From Chloroflexi bacterium 13_1_40CM_68_21 (GTDB taxonomy: Bacteria > Chloroflexota > Limnocylindria > P2-11E): a stretch of 21,175 nt of DNA. The notes below the pieces were generated by a model. It searched no databases and was not told where the DNA came from. It saw only the letters and a program-made list of their open reading frames with translations. The translations under genes and the position numbers were made by a program. The stretch lies in contig MNEO01000066.1 of the NCBI GenBank assembly GCA_001917735.1, forward strand, positions 1-21,175. Reading direction: 5' to 3'. Below, piece by piece: positions 6,481-14,054 of the stretch (positions are counted from its first letter, which is position 1; each line of letters starts with the position of its first letter).

Positions 6481-7523
6481 GCCGCTTCTCCGTCGACCAC
6501 GATGTCCAGTCGGTCGCTCACCTCGTCCAGCATGGCCCTCGCGCGCGGCGCGATGTCGTGGAAGAGCGCCTGCGCGCCGACGATGTTCGACTCCGCGCCG
6601 GAGTGCGGATTTAACTTTCCGGCGTCGATGCCGTCCAGCACACGACCGTTCTTGCGGTCGTAGACCGGCTTTTCCGCGGCGTTGCGCCCGTCGAACCACG
6701 CCCGCGCGTGATCACGCCACTTCGCGTATCCCGATTCGTTCGTCGCTTGATAGAGGCGGTCCATCACGTACACCGCGGAAGCAACGCCGTATGGCTGGAC
6801 GGTGGACTCGGGGAATCCGGCTTCGATCTGCGGAGTGATCAGTGTCGCCGCGCTGCGGCGCGCAACCTCGAGCAGGTCGGGGCGATCCAGCACCATCGCG
6901 GCATCGGCGAGCGCGCCCTCTTGCACGTGAGCCCAGAGATGCGGGGTCGTGCGCTCGTCGGCGCTGTTCAGAAGGGCATCGCCGATCCGGCACTCGGCGA
7001 TCTCGTCGCACCACCGCTCGAGCGTCTCGCGCAGTACCGGCGTCAGCCCCACGCGCACGAGATCCAGCGCGGCGATCACCTGGATCGAGCGGACGTCCGG
7101 CGCCGCGGGATTGTCCGTCGCGAACGCGAACCCGCGCGCGAGAGGTAAGGCGACGCGCGGATCGCGCAGCAAGAGGTGCGCTTTGGCGAGCGCGCGCACC
7201 GCCCGCGCCTGCCAGAACGTGCCTCCTCCCGCGTACGACGTCGGGCCGTCTCTATTGATCGTCCCGTCCCAGCTCTGGATGAAGTTATGGAAGCGGCCGT
7301 CGTCGCGCTGGAGGCAAAGGACGAAGTCGAGAAGGCCGACCGCCCAGTCCCGGAGCCGGCGATCGGAGGTGTCGTGCCAGAGGTCGAGAAGGAGGACGAC
7401 CCCGCGGGCCGCATCGTCCACACAGGCGACGCCCTCGAAGCCCTTGTCCTGCGCGGCGAGGGCCCGGTCCTCATCGTTCGCGTAGACGCCGATGGCGCAC
7501 GCGCGCCGGCCCATAGCCGGCAC
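6477..7523 (-). CDS. (alpha/alpha)6 six-hairpin glycosidase-like protein
   Basis: About 348 residues from a GTG at 7523; an ATG at 7514 is the alternative. The frame is open to 7733, but the extra part overlaps the GH130 gene in another frame and is Ser/Arg-rich, so I discard it. The protein is mostly helical, with repeated aromatic and acidic segments typical of (alpha/alpha)6 barrels: GVACVDDAARGVVLLLDL (31-48), GRFHNFI followed by WDGT, GGGTFWQARAVRALAKA, and a later TPHLWAHVQEGALADAA. It resembles the partner protein often found beside GH130 and GT4 genes, whose N-terminus carries a CxDDNARAL motif. The catalytic activity of that partner is not established to my knowledge; paired acids such as Asp36-Asp37 are candidates. 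It follows GH130 by 25 bp on the same strand and is last in the run. No signal peptide. Confidence 0.65.
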   Translation of the reverse strand: MPAMGRRACAIGVYANDEDRALAAQDKGFEGVACVDDAARGVVLLLDLWHDTSDRRLRDWAVGLLDFVLCLQRDDGRFHNFIQSWDGTINRDGPTSYAGGGTFWQARAVRALAKAHLLLRDPRVALPLARGFAFATDNPAAPDVRSIQVIAALDLVRVGLTPVLRETLERWCDEIAECRIGDALLNSADERTTPHLWAHVQEGALADAAMVLDRPDLLEVARRSAATLITPQIEAGFPESTVQPYGVASAVYVMDRLYQATNESGYAKWRDHARAWFDGRNAAEKPVYDRKNGRVLDGIDAGKLNPHSGAESNIVGAQALFHDIAPRARAMLDEVSDRLDIVVDGEAA

Positions 7524-7548
7524 CCGCCGCGTCAGGCGCGCCAGCTGC

Positions 7549-8763
7549 CTAAGCGCTGTGCCACTCCTCGAGGCTCGCCAGGATCTCTTTGACCGAGAAA
7601 TCGGCTGCCGCGACGCACGAGTCCGCCGCGCCGTAGTACATACGGATCCGGTCGTCATCGAGCGGGACGACACCACACGAGAAGACCGTGTCGTTGAAGA
7701 GACCGAGGCGCTCGTAGGCCGTCCCTGGGGCAAGGATCGGCGCGGGCGAGCGCGCCAGCACCTTCCGCGGATCGTCCCAGTCGAGGAGAACCCCGCCCAT
7801 CGCGTACCGGTGGTTGCGGTTCACACCGTGGTACAGCTCGAGCCAGCCCTCCCTTGTCTTGAATGGCACCGCGGACGCGCCGGTGCGCAGCTCGTCCCAG
7901 TGATCCCAGCGCGGAAGGCACACGGTCTCGTGGCCACCCCACTCGATGAGGTCATCCGAGAAAGCGATCCAGATCCCGAAGATGCGACTGAACGACCCGG
8001 GCATCGGGCGCGTCAGGGCGACGTACCTTCCGCCGATCCGCTCCGGGAAGACGACGACGTCTTTATGGTCCGGAAGGAAGATGACGCCGCGCCGCTCGAA
8101 CGAGCGAAAGTCACGCGTCGTCGCGAGGCTCGTCGTGATCCCCCACCGTGAGACCGAGACGTACGTGATGTAGAAAAGCCCATCCATGAAGGTCACGCGC
8201 GGATCCTCGACTCCGTACTCCTCCATATCGACGTGGGGTGCGATCGCAGGCTCCTGTTCGACCGTGAACTTGATCCCGTCGGCGCTCCGTGCGACCCGAA
8301 GGTGGCTCATTTGCGCGAGGTAATCGGTGTAGCCCTCGTTGGTCACGCCGAGCACGCCGGTCCGATTCCGATAACGGATGGACCGAGGATCGCGGAGATC
8401 GAGCCCGGGTAGGTCCTTCGGTACGTACGCGACCACCACGCGTGGCCTGTCGCCGCTCGCATCGAGAAAGCACATGCCGATGACGTCGTGCCTCGTGTAG
8501 CCGTTCGGCAGTGGACGGAGGATCGGGTGCGGCCCGTCCAGGTCGAGCGTCATGGCGCCCGGTGGTGGATCGATATCGCTGCGCGGACGCTCCGCGACGC
8601 GGAGCAGGAGGATCGTCTCGCCGTCGAGCCTCGCCGTTCCCGCGTTGAAGGCCGAGACCACCTCGAGCTCGGGCTGCGATGGCCGTACGTCGCGCGCCGT
8701 TATCAGCGGGTTCTGCTCGAGGCGGTGGCCGAGGGTCGTGCGATCCAGGCGGGCCGTCGTCAT
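7549..8763 (-). CDS. Glycoside hydrolase family 130 (beta-mannoside phosphorylase or hydrolase type)
   Basis: 404 residues, ATG at 8763, overlapping the glycosyltransferase stop by 4 nt (ATGA), so the two are coupled. It is a five-bladed beta-propeller family. Seen: EYGVEDPRVTFMDGLFYITY (182-201) with the catalytic acid candidate Asp187, HKDVVVFPERIGGRYVAL (233-250), GASAVPFKTREGWLELYHGV (295-314) and the C-terminal YYGAADSCVAAA (377-388). GH130 enzymes phosphorolyse or hydrolyse beta-mannosides such as mannosyl-glucose, mannosyl-GlcNAc or beta-1,2-mannobiose. Phosphorylases need basic phosphate-binding residues, and I cannot tell the mode from sequence alone. There is no signal peptide, so it acts on a cytoplasmic sugar, consistent with a glycosyltransferase made from the same transcript. 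No sugar transporter is adjacent. Confidence 0.85.
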   Translation of the reverse strand: MTTARLDRTTLGHRLEQNPLITARDVRPSQPELEVVSAFNAGTARLDGETILLLRVAERPRSDIDPPPGAMTLDLDGPHPILRPLPNGYTRHDVIGMCFLDASGDRPRVVVAYVPKDLPGLDLRDPRSIRYRNRTGVLGVTNEGYTDYLAQMSHLRVARSADGIKFTVEQEPAIAPHVDMEEYGVEDPRVTFMDGLFYITYVSVSRWGITTSLATTRDFRSFERRGVIFLPDHKDVVVFPERIGGRYVALTRPMPGSFSRIFGIWIAFSDDLIEWGGHETVCLPRWDHWDELRTGASAVPFKTREGWLELYHGVNRNHRYAMGGVLLDWDDPRKVLARSPAPILAPGTAYERLGLFNDTVFSCGVVPLDDDRIRMYYGAADSCVAAADFSVKEILASLEEWHSA

Positions 8764-10055
8764 GCGCTGTGGACTGGAGCGTCGGTCTCGAGGGGCTCTT
8801 CGGCAGGCCGCGGCGCGCCGCTCGGGATCTGGGTCGCCCGGTCGAGCACCTCGCGGGTCAGCGCGACGACGCGCCGGCCGACGTTCGGCCAGGCCATCTC
8901 TTTGCCGTATTCGTACGCGCGCCGCTCGAGCTCCGCCTTGAGGGCTCCGTCTCCGAGGATCGCCAGCACGGCCTGTGCGAGTCCGGCTGGGTCGCGCACG
9001 TCGACGAGCAGGCCACGCCCATCCGCGAGCGCCTCGGCGGCATGGAGATAGCGGGTCGAGACGATCGCCTTTCCGGCGCCGAGGGCGTACGCGAGCGTGC
9101 CACTCGTGATCTGGTTCAGGTCGAGATAGGGCGTGACGTAGACGTCGGTCGCGAGAAGGTAGTCCACGATCTCGCGCTGCGTGAGGTACTGGTTCACGAA
9201 GCGGACGTGATCCCCCATCCCCGAAGCGTCGATCTGGGCGGCGAGCTGGTTCCGGTATCGCTCGCCCTCCTTCCGCTGGAGCTCGGGGTGGGTCTGGCCA
9301 ACGATCAGGTACAGGACGTTCGGATGACGGGCGAGCACCGCCGGCATCGCTTCGATCATGTACTCAAGTCCCTTGCGCGGGTCGACGAGCCCGAAGGTCG
9401 ACACGATCGTGCGATGTTCCATGCCCAGCTGCCGCTTCAGCCGATGACGGCCGCGGGGCACGATCGCCGGCATCCCGTGTGGGATCACGACCGGACGATT
9501 CGCGACGCCGTAGACGTCCGCTAGAAGACGTGCGGCGGTCTCGGCCATCACGACGATCGTCGTGCTCCGGTCCGCGATGCGGCGCACGACCTCGCGGATC
9601 TGCGGCTCCGGTTTCGGTAACACGGTGTGCAGGGTGGTGATGACCGGCTTGTGCAGCTCCTCGAGCAGGGGCACGCAGTGGTCCTCGTAGATGCCGTCGC
9701 GCCAGACGCCGTAGATCCCGAACTCGTGCTGAAGGTTCACGACGTCCGCCGACGACTCGTTGATCGCGCGGGCGGCACCCCGATAGCTCTCCCGGTCGCC
9801 CTGCCTGATGCGCCACCGGACCTCCGGCCCGTACGCGCGCGCGGCATTTGGCTCGTCGATCGCGGCAGCGATGCAACGGACCGCTGGGTCGGCCGCCTTT
9901 ACAGCCGCCATGAGATCGGCGGTGAACGTGGCGATCCCGCACCGGCGCGGGACCGCGGAGGCGACGAAGGCGATACGCACGAGACCATTCTGCGGTGCCA
10001 GCGCTATCTCGCCTGGCAACGCAAGGCGCGGGGGAACGTTCGGGGGATCGGCCAC
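8760..10055 (-). CDS. Glycosyltransferase family 4 (GT-B fold)
   Basis: 431 residues from the GTG at 10055; a GTG at 9980 would give 406 residues starting MRIAFVASAVPRRCGIATF, which is the common start of this subfamily, so the first 25 residues are doubtful. No SD supports either. Seen: the N-terminal RRCGIATFTADL loop, LQHEFGIYGVWRDG, a donor-side GLVDPRKGLEYMIEAMP, and the Rossmann segment ITSGTLAYALGAGKAIVST, which in this subfamily replaces the usual EGFGLPVLEAMA motif. It is a retaining GT-B enzyme in form, likely using a nucleotide sugar in the cytoplasm. Its stop overlaps the GH130 ATG. The GT4 plus GH130 pairing suggests both act on one manno-oligosaccharide or glycan, one building and one cutting; this is an inference. 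The MBL/rhodanese gene ends 32 bp upstream. Confidence 0.8.
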   Translation of the reverse strand: MADPPNVPPRLALPGEIALAPQNGLVRIAFVASAVPRRCGIATFTADLMAAVKAADPAVRCIAAAIDEPNAARAYGPEVRWRIRQGDRESYRGAARAINESSADVVNLQHEFGIYGVWRDGIYEDHCVPLLEELHKPVITTLHTVLPKPEPQIREVVRRIADRSTTIVVMAETAARLLADVYGVANRPVVIPHGMPAIVPRGRHRLKRQLGMEHRTIVSTFGLVDPRKGLEYMIEAMPAVLARHPNVLYLIVGQTHPELQRKEGERYRNQLAAQIDASGMGDHVRFVNQYLTQREIVDYLLATDVYVTPYLDLNQITSGTLAYALGAGKAIVSTRYLHAAEALADGRGLLVDVRDPAGLAQAVLAILGDGALKAELERRAYEYGKEMAWPNVGRRVVALTREVLDRATQIPSGAPRPAEEPLETDAPVHSA

Positions 10056-10087
10056 GCACTTGGCCGAGCAGGACGCGTGCCCTTAAC

Positions 10088-11440
10088 TTAAGGCTCTCGC
10101 GAGATCGGAAGGCCGGCGGCACGCCACGCGGTGAAGCCCCCGCGCATGTTCGCGACGTCACGACCCGCCGACTCGAGAACGCTTGCCGCGAGGCTCGAGC
10201 GGATCCCGCCGGCGCAATAGGTCACGATCAGTCGGCCCGCTGGGAGCTCGCGCGCGCGGTCACGGACGTGCTCGTACGGGATGTGGATCGCTCCCGGAGC
10301 GTGGCCCGCCCGCCACTCGGATTCTTCGCGCACGTCGAGCAGCACCGCTCCGTCGTTCGCGCGGCTCGCAGCGGCGCGAGCGTCGAGCTGCTCGATGCGC
10401 AGTGCCTCGTCCCCGGCAGCGGGTTCCGGCGACATGTATCCACGCACGTCGTCGAAGCCGATCACCGCAAGCTGCGCTCGCAGTCTCTCCGCCTGTTCGG
10501 GGTCGACCGTGAGCATGACGACAGGCGCCGCGAAGGGAACGATCGCGCCGACCCGCACCGCGAACGAATCGTTGCCGACAACGTTGAGTGCCTCGCGGCG
10601 GTGACCAGCGCCGAAGAGATGCGGCGGCCGGGGATCGATGAGGGCGGCAGCGCGAGGCGCGTCGCGAAGGAAAGGCAGCGGTGAGCGCGACGAGAGCTGC
10701 GCGCCTTTCGAATTCATCGCGCGGACGTGCGGGTAATACGCCGGCGCGACGGGAAGTCCTTCGGCGATCGCCGCGCGGAACGAGGCGTAGTCGGCGGACG
10801 CGGCCCGCGCGACATGGTTGTGCCGCCGCTCGAAGCCGAGCGTCGTCCAGCGCGATCCCGCCACCACCGCGGTGCAGGCGCTTCCGCCGCCGTGCGTGGG
10901 GAAGACCGCGACGTAGTCGGCGAGGGGAAGCACCCGCTCGCGGAGCGTTTCGTACGCGGAACGCGCGAGCTTCTCCTCCAGTTCGGGCCCTAGGAGATCG
11001 ACGCGCGCGATATGGCCGACGAGCAGCGCGCCGCCTGAGAACAGGTACTGCGGATCGTCGGCTCGGCGCAGGTCGGACACGAGATACGCCATGTGCTCGG
11101 GGGTGTGACCCGGGGTCGCGACGCAGCGGACCGCGAGCTCTCCGACCCTGATCACGTCGCCGTCCGCGTGTCCCTCGTGCGGATACGCGATTTCGGCCGA
11201 GGCACCGGAGTGCACGACGATCGGACGAAGCTCCGCGAGGGCGCGCGAGCCCGCGACGTAGTCGTTGTGGACATGCGTCTCGAACGAGTCGGTGATCAGC
11301 ACGCCCAGGCGCGAGGCCGCCGCAAGGTACGCGTCGGTCTGGCGGTCGGGATCCACAAGGAACGCGACGCCCGCGTCGGGATCCGCGACCAGATAGCTCG
11401 CGTGTCCAAGCCCGGGATCGAAGAACTGCTCGATTAGCAC
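10088..11440 (-). CDS. CstB-like MBL-fold / double rhodanese protein (persulfide dioxygenase-sulfurtransferase type)
   Basis: 450 residues from a GTG at 11440, 7 nt after the VIT1 stop. The frame runs to 11560 but only over the end of the VIT1 gene. Domains: metallo-beta-lactamase fold (about 1-230) with ETHVHNDYVAGS (His56, His58, Asp60), PGHTPEH, and FPTHGGGSAC; a middle rhodanese-like domain (about 245-350) with no active cysteine; and a C-terminal rhodanese with the active loop YCAGGIRSS (Cys409). This is the order and length of CstB, which oxidises persulfides to thiosulfate or sulfite. One oddity: where ETHE1 and CstB have TGD supplying the iron-binding Asp, this protein reads SGG. Either the ligand set differs or the MBL domain has another activity. 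It lies downstream of VIT1 and a rhodanese. Confidence 0.8.
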   Translation of the reverse strand: MLIEQFFDPGLGHASYLVADPDAGVAFLVDPDRQTDAYLAAASRLGVLITDSFETHVHNDYVAGSRALAELRPIVVHSGASAEIAYPHEGHADGDVIRVGELAVRCVATPGHTPEHMAYLVSDLRRADDPQYLFSGGALLVGHIARVDLLGPELEEKLARSAYETLRERVLPLADYVAVFPTHGGGSACTAVVAGSRWTTLGFERRHNHVARAASADYASFRAAIAEGLPVAPAYYPHVRAMNSKGAQLSSRSPLPFLRDAPRAAALIDPRPPHLFGAGHRREALNVVGNDSFAVRVGAIVPFAAPVVMLTVDPEQAERLRAQLAVIGFDDVRGYMSPEPAAGDEALRIEQLDARAAASRANDGAVLLDVREESEWRAGHAPGAIHIPYEHVRDRARELPAGRLIVTYCAGGIRSSLAASVLESAGRDVANMRGGFTAWRAAGLPISREP

Positions 11441-11447
11441 GCGCGGA

Positions 11448-12224
11448 TCAGATCGCGCCGATCCCCGCGACGCCGAGCAGACCGGGTAGGAGTGATCCGA
11501 AAAAGTAGCCGGCGATCCCCGCGAATGCCGCGAGCACCACGATCTCCAGCCCGGAGGCAATCGGGTTCCGTCTGGTCCAACGAGACTTGACGACCCCGAT
11601 GGCGAACACCACGAGTGCGCTCACGACGAGGGACGGGACCAGGGCGACGTTCGGCGGGGCGATGAGGTAGGGCACGATCGGAACGAGCGAAGCCAGACCG
11701 AACGAGGCGCCCATGATGACGGCGCCCTGCAGAGCACCATGCCCCTCCTCCACGACAAGACCGAGCTCCTTTTCGACCATCGTCTTGAGCAGCGCGTTTG
11801 GGGCGTGACTGAGCTCCGCGGCGACGCGGCGCGCGGACGCCTCGGAGAGTCCCTCCGCCTCGAGCAAGTGCGCGACCTCGGCCTCAGCTTCCTCGGGCCG
11901 CTCATCGACCTCGGCACGCTCCTTCTCGATCTGCGCGAGGTAGATCTCCCGTTGGCTCTTGGAGGAGAGATACTCGCCGGCGGCCATGGAAAAAACGCCC
12001 GCCAGCGCCGAGGCGATGCCGGCGACGACGACCGGGTAACGATCGCCGGTGGCACCGCCGACGGTGCTAACCACGGCGAGCGTGCTAACCAATCCGTCTT
12101 GCATCCCGAAGAGGGCCTCACGGATCTCGCCGAGCAGGTCCGCTTCGCGGCGTTCCTCAGCGAGATGCTGGTCGAGCCACTCGCGATCGAGATGTCGTTC
12201 GTCGAATGGCTTCGGCTTGGCCAT
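11448..12224 (-). CDS. VIT1/CCC1-family iron or manganese transporter
   Basis: 258 residues, ATG at 12224. Seen: a charged N-terminal helix, then LFGMQDGLVSTLAVVSTVGG (first helix with the family DGLVST motif), a second helix ending MAAGEYLSSKSQREIY, a Glu-rich cytoplasmic helical insert (about 92-155, with KERAEVDERPEEAEAEVAHL and MVEKELGL) that in plant VIT1 is the metal-binding domain, then three C-terminal helices. Five helices in total match the family. The family exports Fe2+ or Mn2+ from the cytoplasm in exchange for protons. There is no rubrerythrin-like ferritin domain in front. The 7-nt gap to the CstB-like gene suggests one transcript. A TAGGCT hexamer 8 nt before the ATG and the absence of an SD point to a leaderless start. 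Confidence 0.85.
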   Translation of the reverse strand: MAKPKPFDERHLDREWLDQHLAEERREADLLGEIREALFGMQDGLVSTLAVVSTVGGATGDRYPVVVAGIASALAGVFSMAAGEYLSSKSQREIYLAQIEKERAEVDERPEEAEAEVAHLLEAEGLSEASARRVAAELSHAPNALLKTMVEKELGLVVEEGHGALQGAVIMGASFGLASLVPIVPYLIAPPNVALVPSLVVSALVVFAIGVVKSRWTRRNPIASGLEIVVLAAFAGIAGYFFGSLLPGLLGVAGIGAI

Positions 12225-12232
12225 CGCGCACT

Positions 12233-12238
12233 AGCCTA
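12233..12238 (-). promoter_or_regulatory. Possible -10 element (TAGGCT) of a leaderless VIT1 transcript
   Basis: TAnnnT hexamer on the minus strand, 8 nt upstream of the VIT1 ATG, where no SD exists. This spacing is what a leaderless mRNA would show. There is no convincing -35 box. Confidence 0.25.
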
Positions 12239-12261
12239 GCCAGCCGGGGGTTCGAGGGAAC

Positions 12262-12277
12262 GGAGGCCTTTGCCTCC
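12262..12277. repeat. Perfect 6-bp hairpin (GGAGGC-CTTT-GCCTCC)
   Basis: Two 6-bp arms with a 4-nt loop, 37 bp before the VIT1 start and 104 bp after the rhodanese stop. It could be a weak terminator for the rhodanese gene or a structure in a VIT1 leader. No T-tract follows on either strand, so a classical intrinsic terminator is not supported. Confidence 0.35.
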
Positions 12278-12381
12278 TGCGCGAGCACTTCCTCGCCGGG
12301 ACCGATCTCCCTCGTCGACGCTCTGCTCTTTTGCTCGGCCTCTTGGGGCGGAAAGGGCCATGCCTGGGCGGGCCGCTCCGG

Positions 12382-12699
12382 CTAGATCACGCGACCGGCG
12401 CCGCCTGTCTTGGCGACCAGCGGCAGGCCCGACCGGGCCCAGGCGGTGACGCCGCCCTCGAGGTTCTCCGCCTGGTAGCCGCTCGCCCGCAGGCCTTTGG
12501 CGGCTCGGTCGCTGCGCGACCCGCTGCGGCAGACCGCGACGACGATGCGGTCCTTCGGGACCTCGCCGAGGCGGTCGCCGAGCTGACCGAGCGGAATGTG
12601 CTGAGCGCCGTCGATATGGCCCGCGTCCCACTCGTCCTGTTCGCGCACGTCGAGGAGATGCAGGTCGGAACGCCGCTTGCTGACGTCCTGTGGAAGCAC
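12382..12699 (-). CDS. Single-domain rhodanese (GlpE/PspE type)
   Basis: 105 residues from a GTG at 12699. Seen: LLDVREQDEWDAGHIDGAQH (15-34), the CH2A-type rhodanese motif; active-site loop VCRSGSRSDRAA with the persulfide-carrying cysteine; and a closing LEGGVTAWARSGLPL. The length is that of single-domain thiosulfate or persulfide sulfurtransferases. There is no signal peptide, so it should be cytoplasmic. It diverges from the zinc-finger gene with 29 bp between the two starts, and is the first gene of the leftward run that later encodes the CstB-like enzyme, so it may pass sulfane sulfur to or from that protein; this is an inference. Confidence 0.85.
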   Translation of the reverse strand: MLPQDVSKRRSDLHLLDVREQDEWDAGHIDGAQHIPLGQLGDRLGEVPKDRIVVAVCRSGSRSDRAAKGLRASGYQAENLEGGVTAWARSGLPLVAKTGGAGRVI

Positions 12700-12716
12700 G
12701 GGTCAATTCTGGCGCA

Positions 12717-12722
12717 GGGAGG
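12717..12722 (+). promoter_or_regulatory. Shine-Dalgarno site deciding the start of the zinc-finger gene
   Basis: GGGAGG, 6 nt upstream of the GTG at 12729. It favours this start over the in-frame GTG at 12690, which would overlap the divergent rhodanese gene. Confidence 0.75.
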
Positions 12723-12728
12723 CGAAGT

Positions 12729-13097
12729 GTGGACCGGAGCGCGACGCGCGAGCGCCTGCTGCGCGAGCGCGCCGACCTCGAGGGAACGGTGGAGCGCATC
12801 CGCGAACGGCTCGCGGTGCCGCAACGTGAGAGCAGCGGGGACCTTTCCGTGGTCGATCAGCATCCGGCGGATGCCGCCAGCGAGACAGAGGCGCGCGAGC
12901 TCGACCTTGCGCGGCTGACGATGTTCGAGGCGAAGATCGCGCTCATCGACGACGCGCTCGCGCGGCTCGAGCGCGGCGAATATGGACGCTGCATCGTCTG
13001 TGGCAGACCCATCCCCGACGAGCGCCTGGAGCTCGTGCCTGAGACGCCGTACTGCGTCGAGGACGCGGAGCGGGAGCAGCAGAGCTCGGCACGTTGA
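12729..13097 (+). CDS. DksA/TraR-family zinc-finger protein (YteA-like)
   Basis: 122 residues. The N-terminal half is a charged helix (about 4-30) with the later segment VVDQHPADAASETEARELDL, followed by a helix IALIDDALARLERGEYGRC and a zinc finger CIVCGRPIPDERLEL ending PYCVEDAE. Cysteines are at 88, 91 and 109. The fourth position of the classical CxxC pair is Asp112, a variation also seen as CVEH in Firmicutes YteA-type proteins, so the finger may bind zinc with three cysteines plus another ligand. DksA-family proteins bind in the secondary channel of RNA polymerase and tune transcription with ppGpp; the short YteA type is less studied. The start is set by a strong SD. The winged-helix gene starts 19 nt downstream, probably in the same operon. 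Confidence 0.85.
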   Translation: MDRSATRERLLRERADLEGTVERIRERLAVPQRESSGDLSVVDQHPADAASETEARELDLARLTMFEAKIALIDDALARLERGEYGRCIVCGRPIPDERLELVPETPYCVEDAEREQQSSAR

Positions 13098-13116
13098 GTC
13101 CGGGCACAATGACCGC

Positions 13117-13998
13117 GTGAGAGCGCCGTTCCCCCGCGAGATCCCACCGCTGTTGTCGGAGTTCCTGAACAAGCGCCGCTCGAAGATGACGTTTCCGTTG
13201 AAGAAGATCGAGGAGCTCGGCCTCGACCGGCCGGCGTTCTTCTGGGCGATCAATCTCTCGTATCGCGGCCCGAAAGGCGCTGCCGCCGAGCCCGGCGATC
13301 TCATGAGCGCGTATGCGACGATCCCCGATCGCTGGCTGCCGCAGGCTGCCGCGGCCCGCGGTGCGGGACTCGTGGAGGAGCGCGGCGGGCGCTGGCACCT
13401 TACCGAGCGAGGTCGCGGCCTCGCGCAGGCGATGCACGAGGCGGCCCGCGCCCATTACGCCGGGCTCGCCGTGCTGCCGACGGAGGAGCTCGCCGAGCTC
13501 GCGAGGCTGCTCGAGCGCGCCTTCGTCGCGGCGGCGAAGTCGGCTGAGCCGCGCGAACGCAAACACACGCCGTTCGCCTTCGGGTATCGCGGCGACGACC
13601 CACCCTCTGGGTCCTTCGCGCAGCTCGACGCGGCCATCTACGGACTCTGGCAGGTGCGTGACGACTGTCACGTCGCGGCATGGCGTGCGGCGGGATTCAC
13701 TGGACCCGATGTCGAGGTGCTCACGCGTGTCTGGCGGCACGAGGCTGCCGATGAGACGGCGCTTACCGAGCTGCTGCCCCATCAGCGTCCGGACGACGTG
13801 CGCGCGTCGCTCGCGCGCCTCCGAAAGGACGGCCTCGTCGGGCCCGCCCTCAGCACCACCGGACGAGGCGCGCAGGTGCGTCAGCAGATCGAGGACGAGA
13901 CCGACCGGCTGTTCTTTGCGCCGTGGCCCGAGGAGGTCGGCGCCAAGGGCGGCTGGATCGCTGGGAAGCTTGCTCAGTTGAACGCCGCTCTGGCCTAG
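13117..13998 (+). CDS. Putative winged-helix (MarR-like) protein, two repeats
   Basis: 293 residues from the GTG at 13117. I do not recognise a named family with certainty. Two segments look like winged-helix wings: LVEERGGRWHLTERGRGL (about 84-101) and LRKDGLVGPALSTTGRGAQV (about 232-251), each with a turn followed by the xLTxxGRG pattern common in MarR-type and SCO6745-like proteins. The N-terminal part (FLNKRRSKMTFPLKKIEELG, then AFFWAINLSY) suits a helical bundle or a first DNA-binding domain. No signal peptide or membrane helix. The C-terminal part ends with a helix (QQIEDETDRLFFAPWP) often seen after such a wing. It lies between the zinc-finger gene and the response regulator, so this is a block of three regulators. 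Function is likely transcriptional, target unknown. Confidence 0.6.
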   Translation: MRAPFPREIPPLLSEFLNKRRSKMTFPLKKIEELGLDRPAFFWAINLSYRGPKGAAAEPGDLMSAYATIPDRWLPQAAAARGAGLVEERGGRWHLTERGRGLAQAMHEAARAHYAGLAVLPTEELAELARLLERAFVAAAKSAEPRERKHTPFAFGYRGDDPPSGSFAQLDAAIYGLWQVRDDCHVAAWRAAGFTGPDVEVLTRVWRHEAADETALTELLPHQRPDDVRASLARLRKDGLVGPALSTTGRGAQVRQQIEDETDRLFFAPWPEEVGAKGGWIAGKLAQLNAALA

Positions 13999-14054
13999 CC
14001 CTCGCGAAACAAGGCCAAAAGGCGGTCGAGCGGGCGCTCGTCTTCACAAATGGC

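Larger units (their letters stand above)
12225..12381. other. Intergenic region between rhodanese and VIT1 genes
   Basis: 157 bp with no ORF I would support. It holds a short perfect hairpin (12262-12277) and a possible -10 hexamer just before VIT1. It is the longest gap in the leftward run from 12699 to 6477, so VIT1 and the genes after it may have their own promoter. Confidence 0.6.

Noticed and set aside
12241..12262. GGTTCGA-like string resembling a tRNA T-arm in the rhodanese-VIT1 gap
   Set aside because: The flanking bases do not pair into a 5-bp T-stem and no acceptor, D or anticodon arms are found.
12236..12799. 187-codon minus-strand frame and 195-codon plus-strand frame (12331-12918) around the rhodanese and zinc-finger genes
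   Set aside because: Arg-rich out-of-frame translations with no motif; the rhodanese and DksA-type genes explain the region.
12729..13097. Missing fourth zinc cysteine (CVED) as a sign of a broken zinc finger
   Set aside because: YteA-type DksA/TraR proteins often have CVEH or similar here, so it is more likely a family variant than decay.
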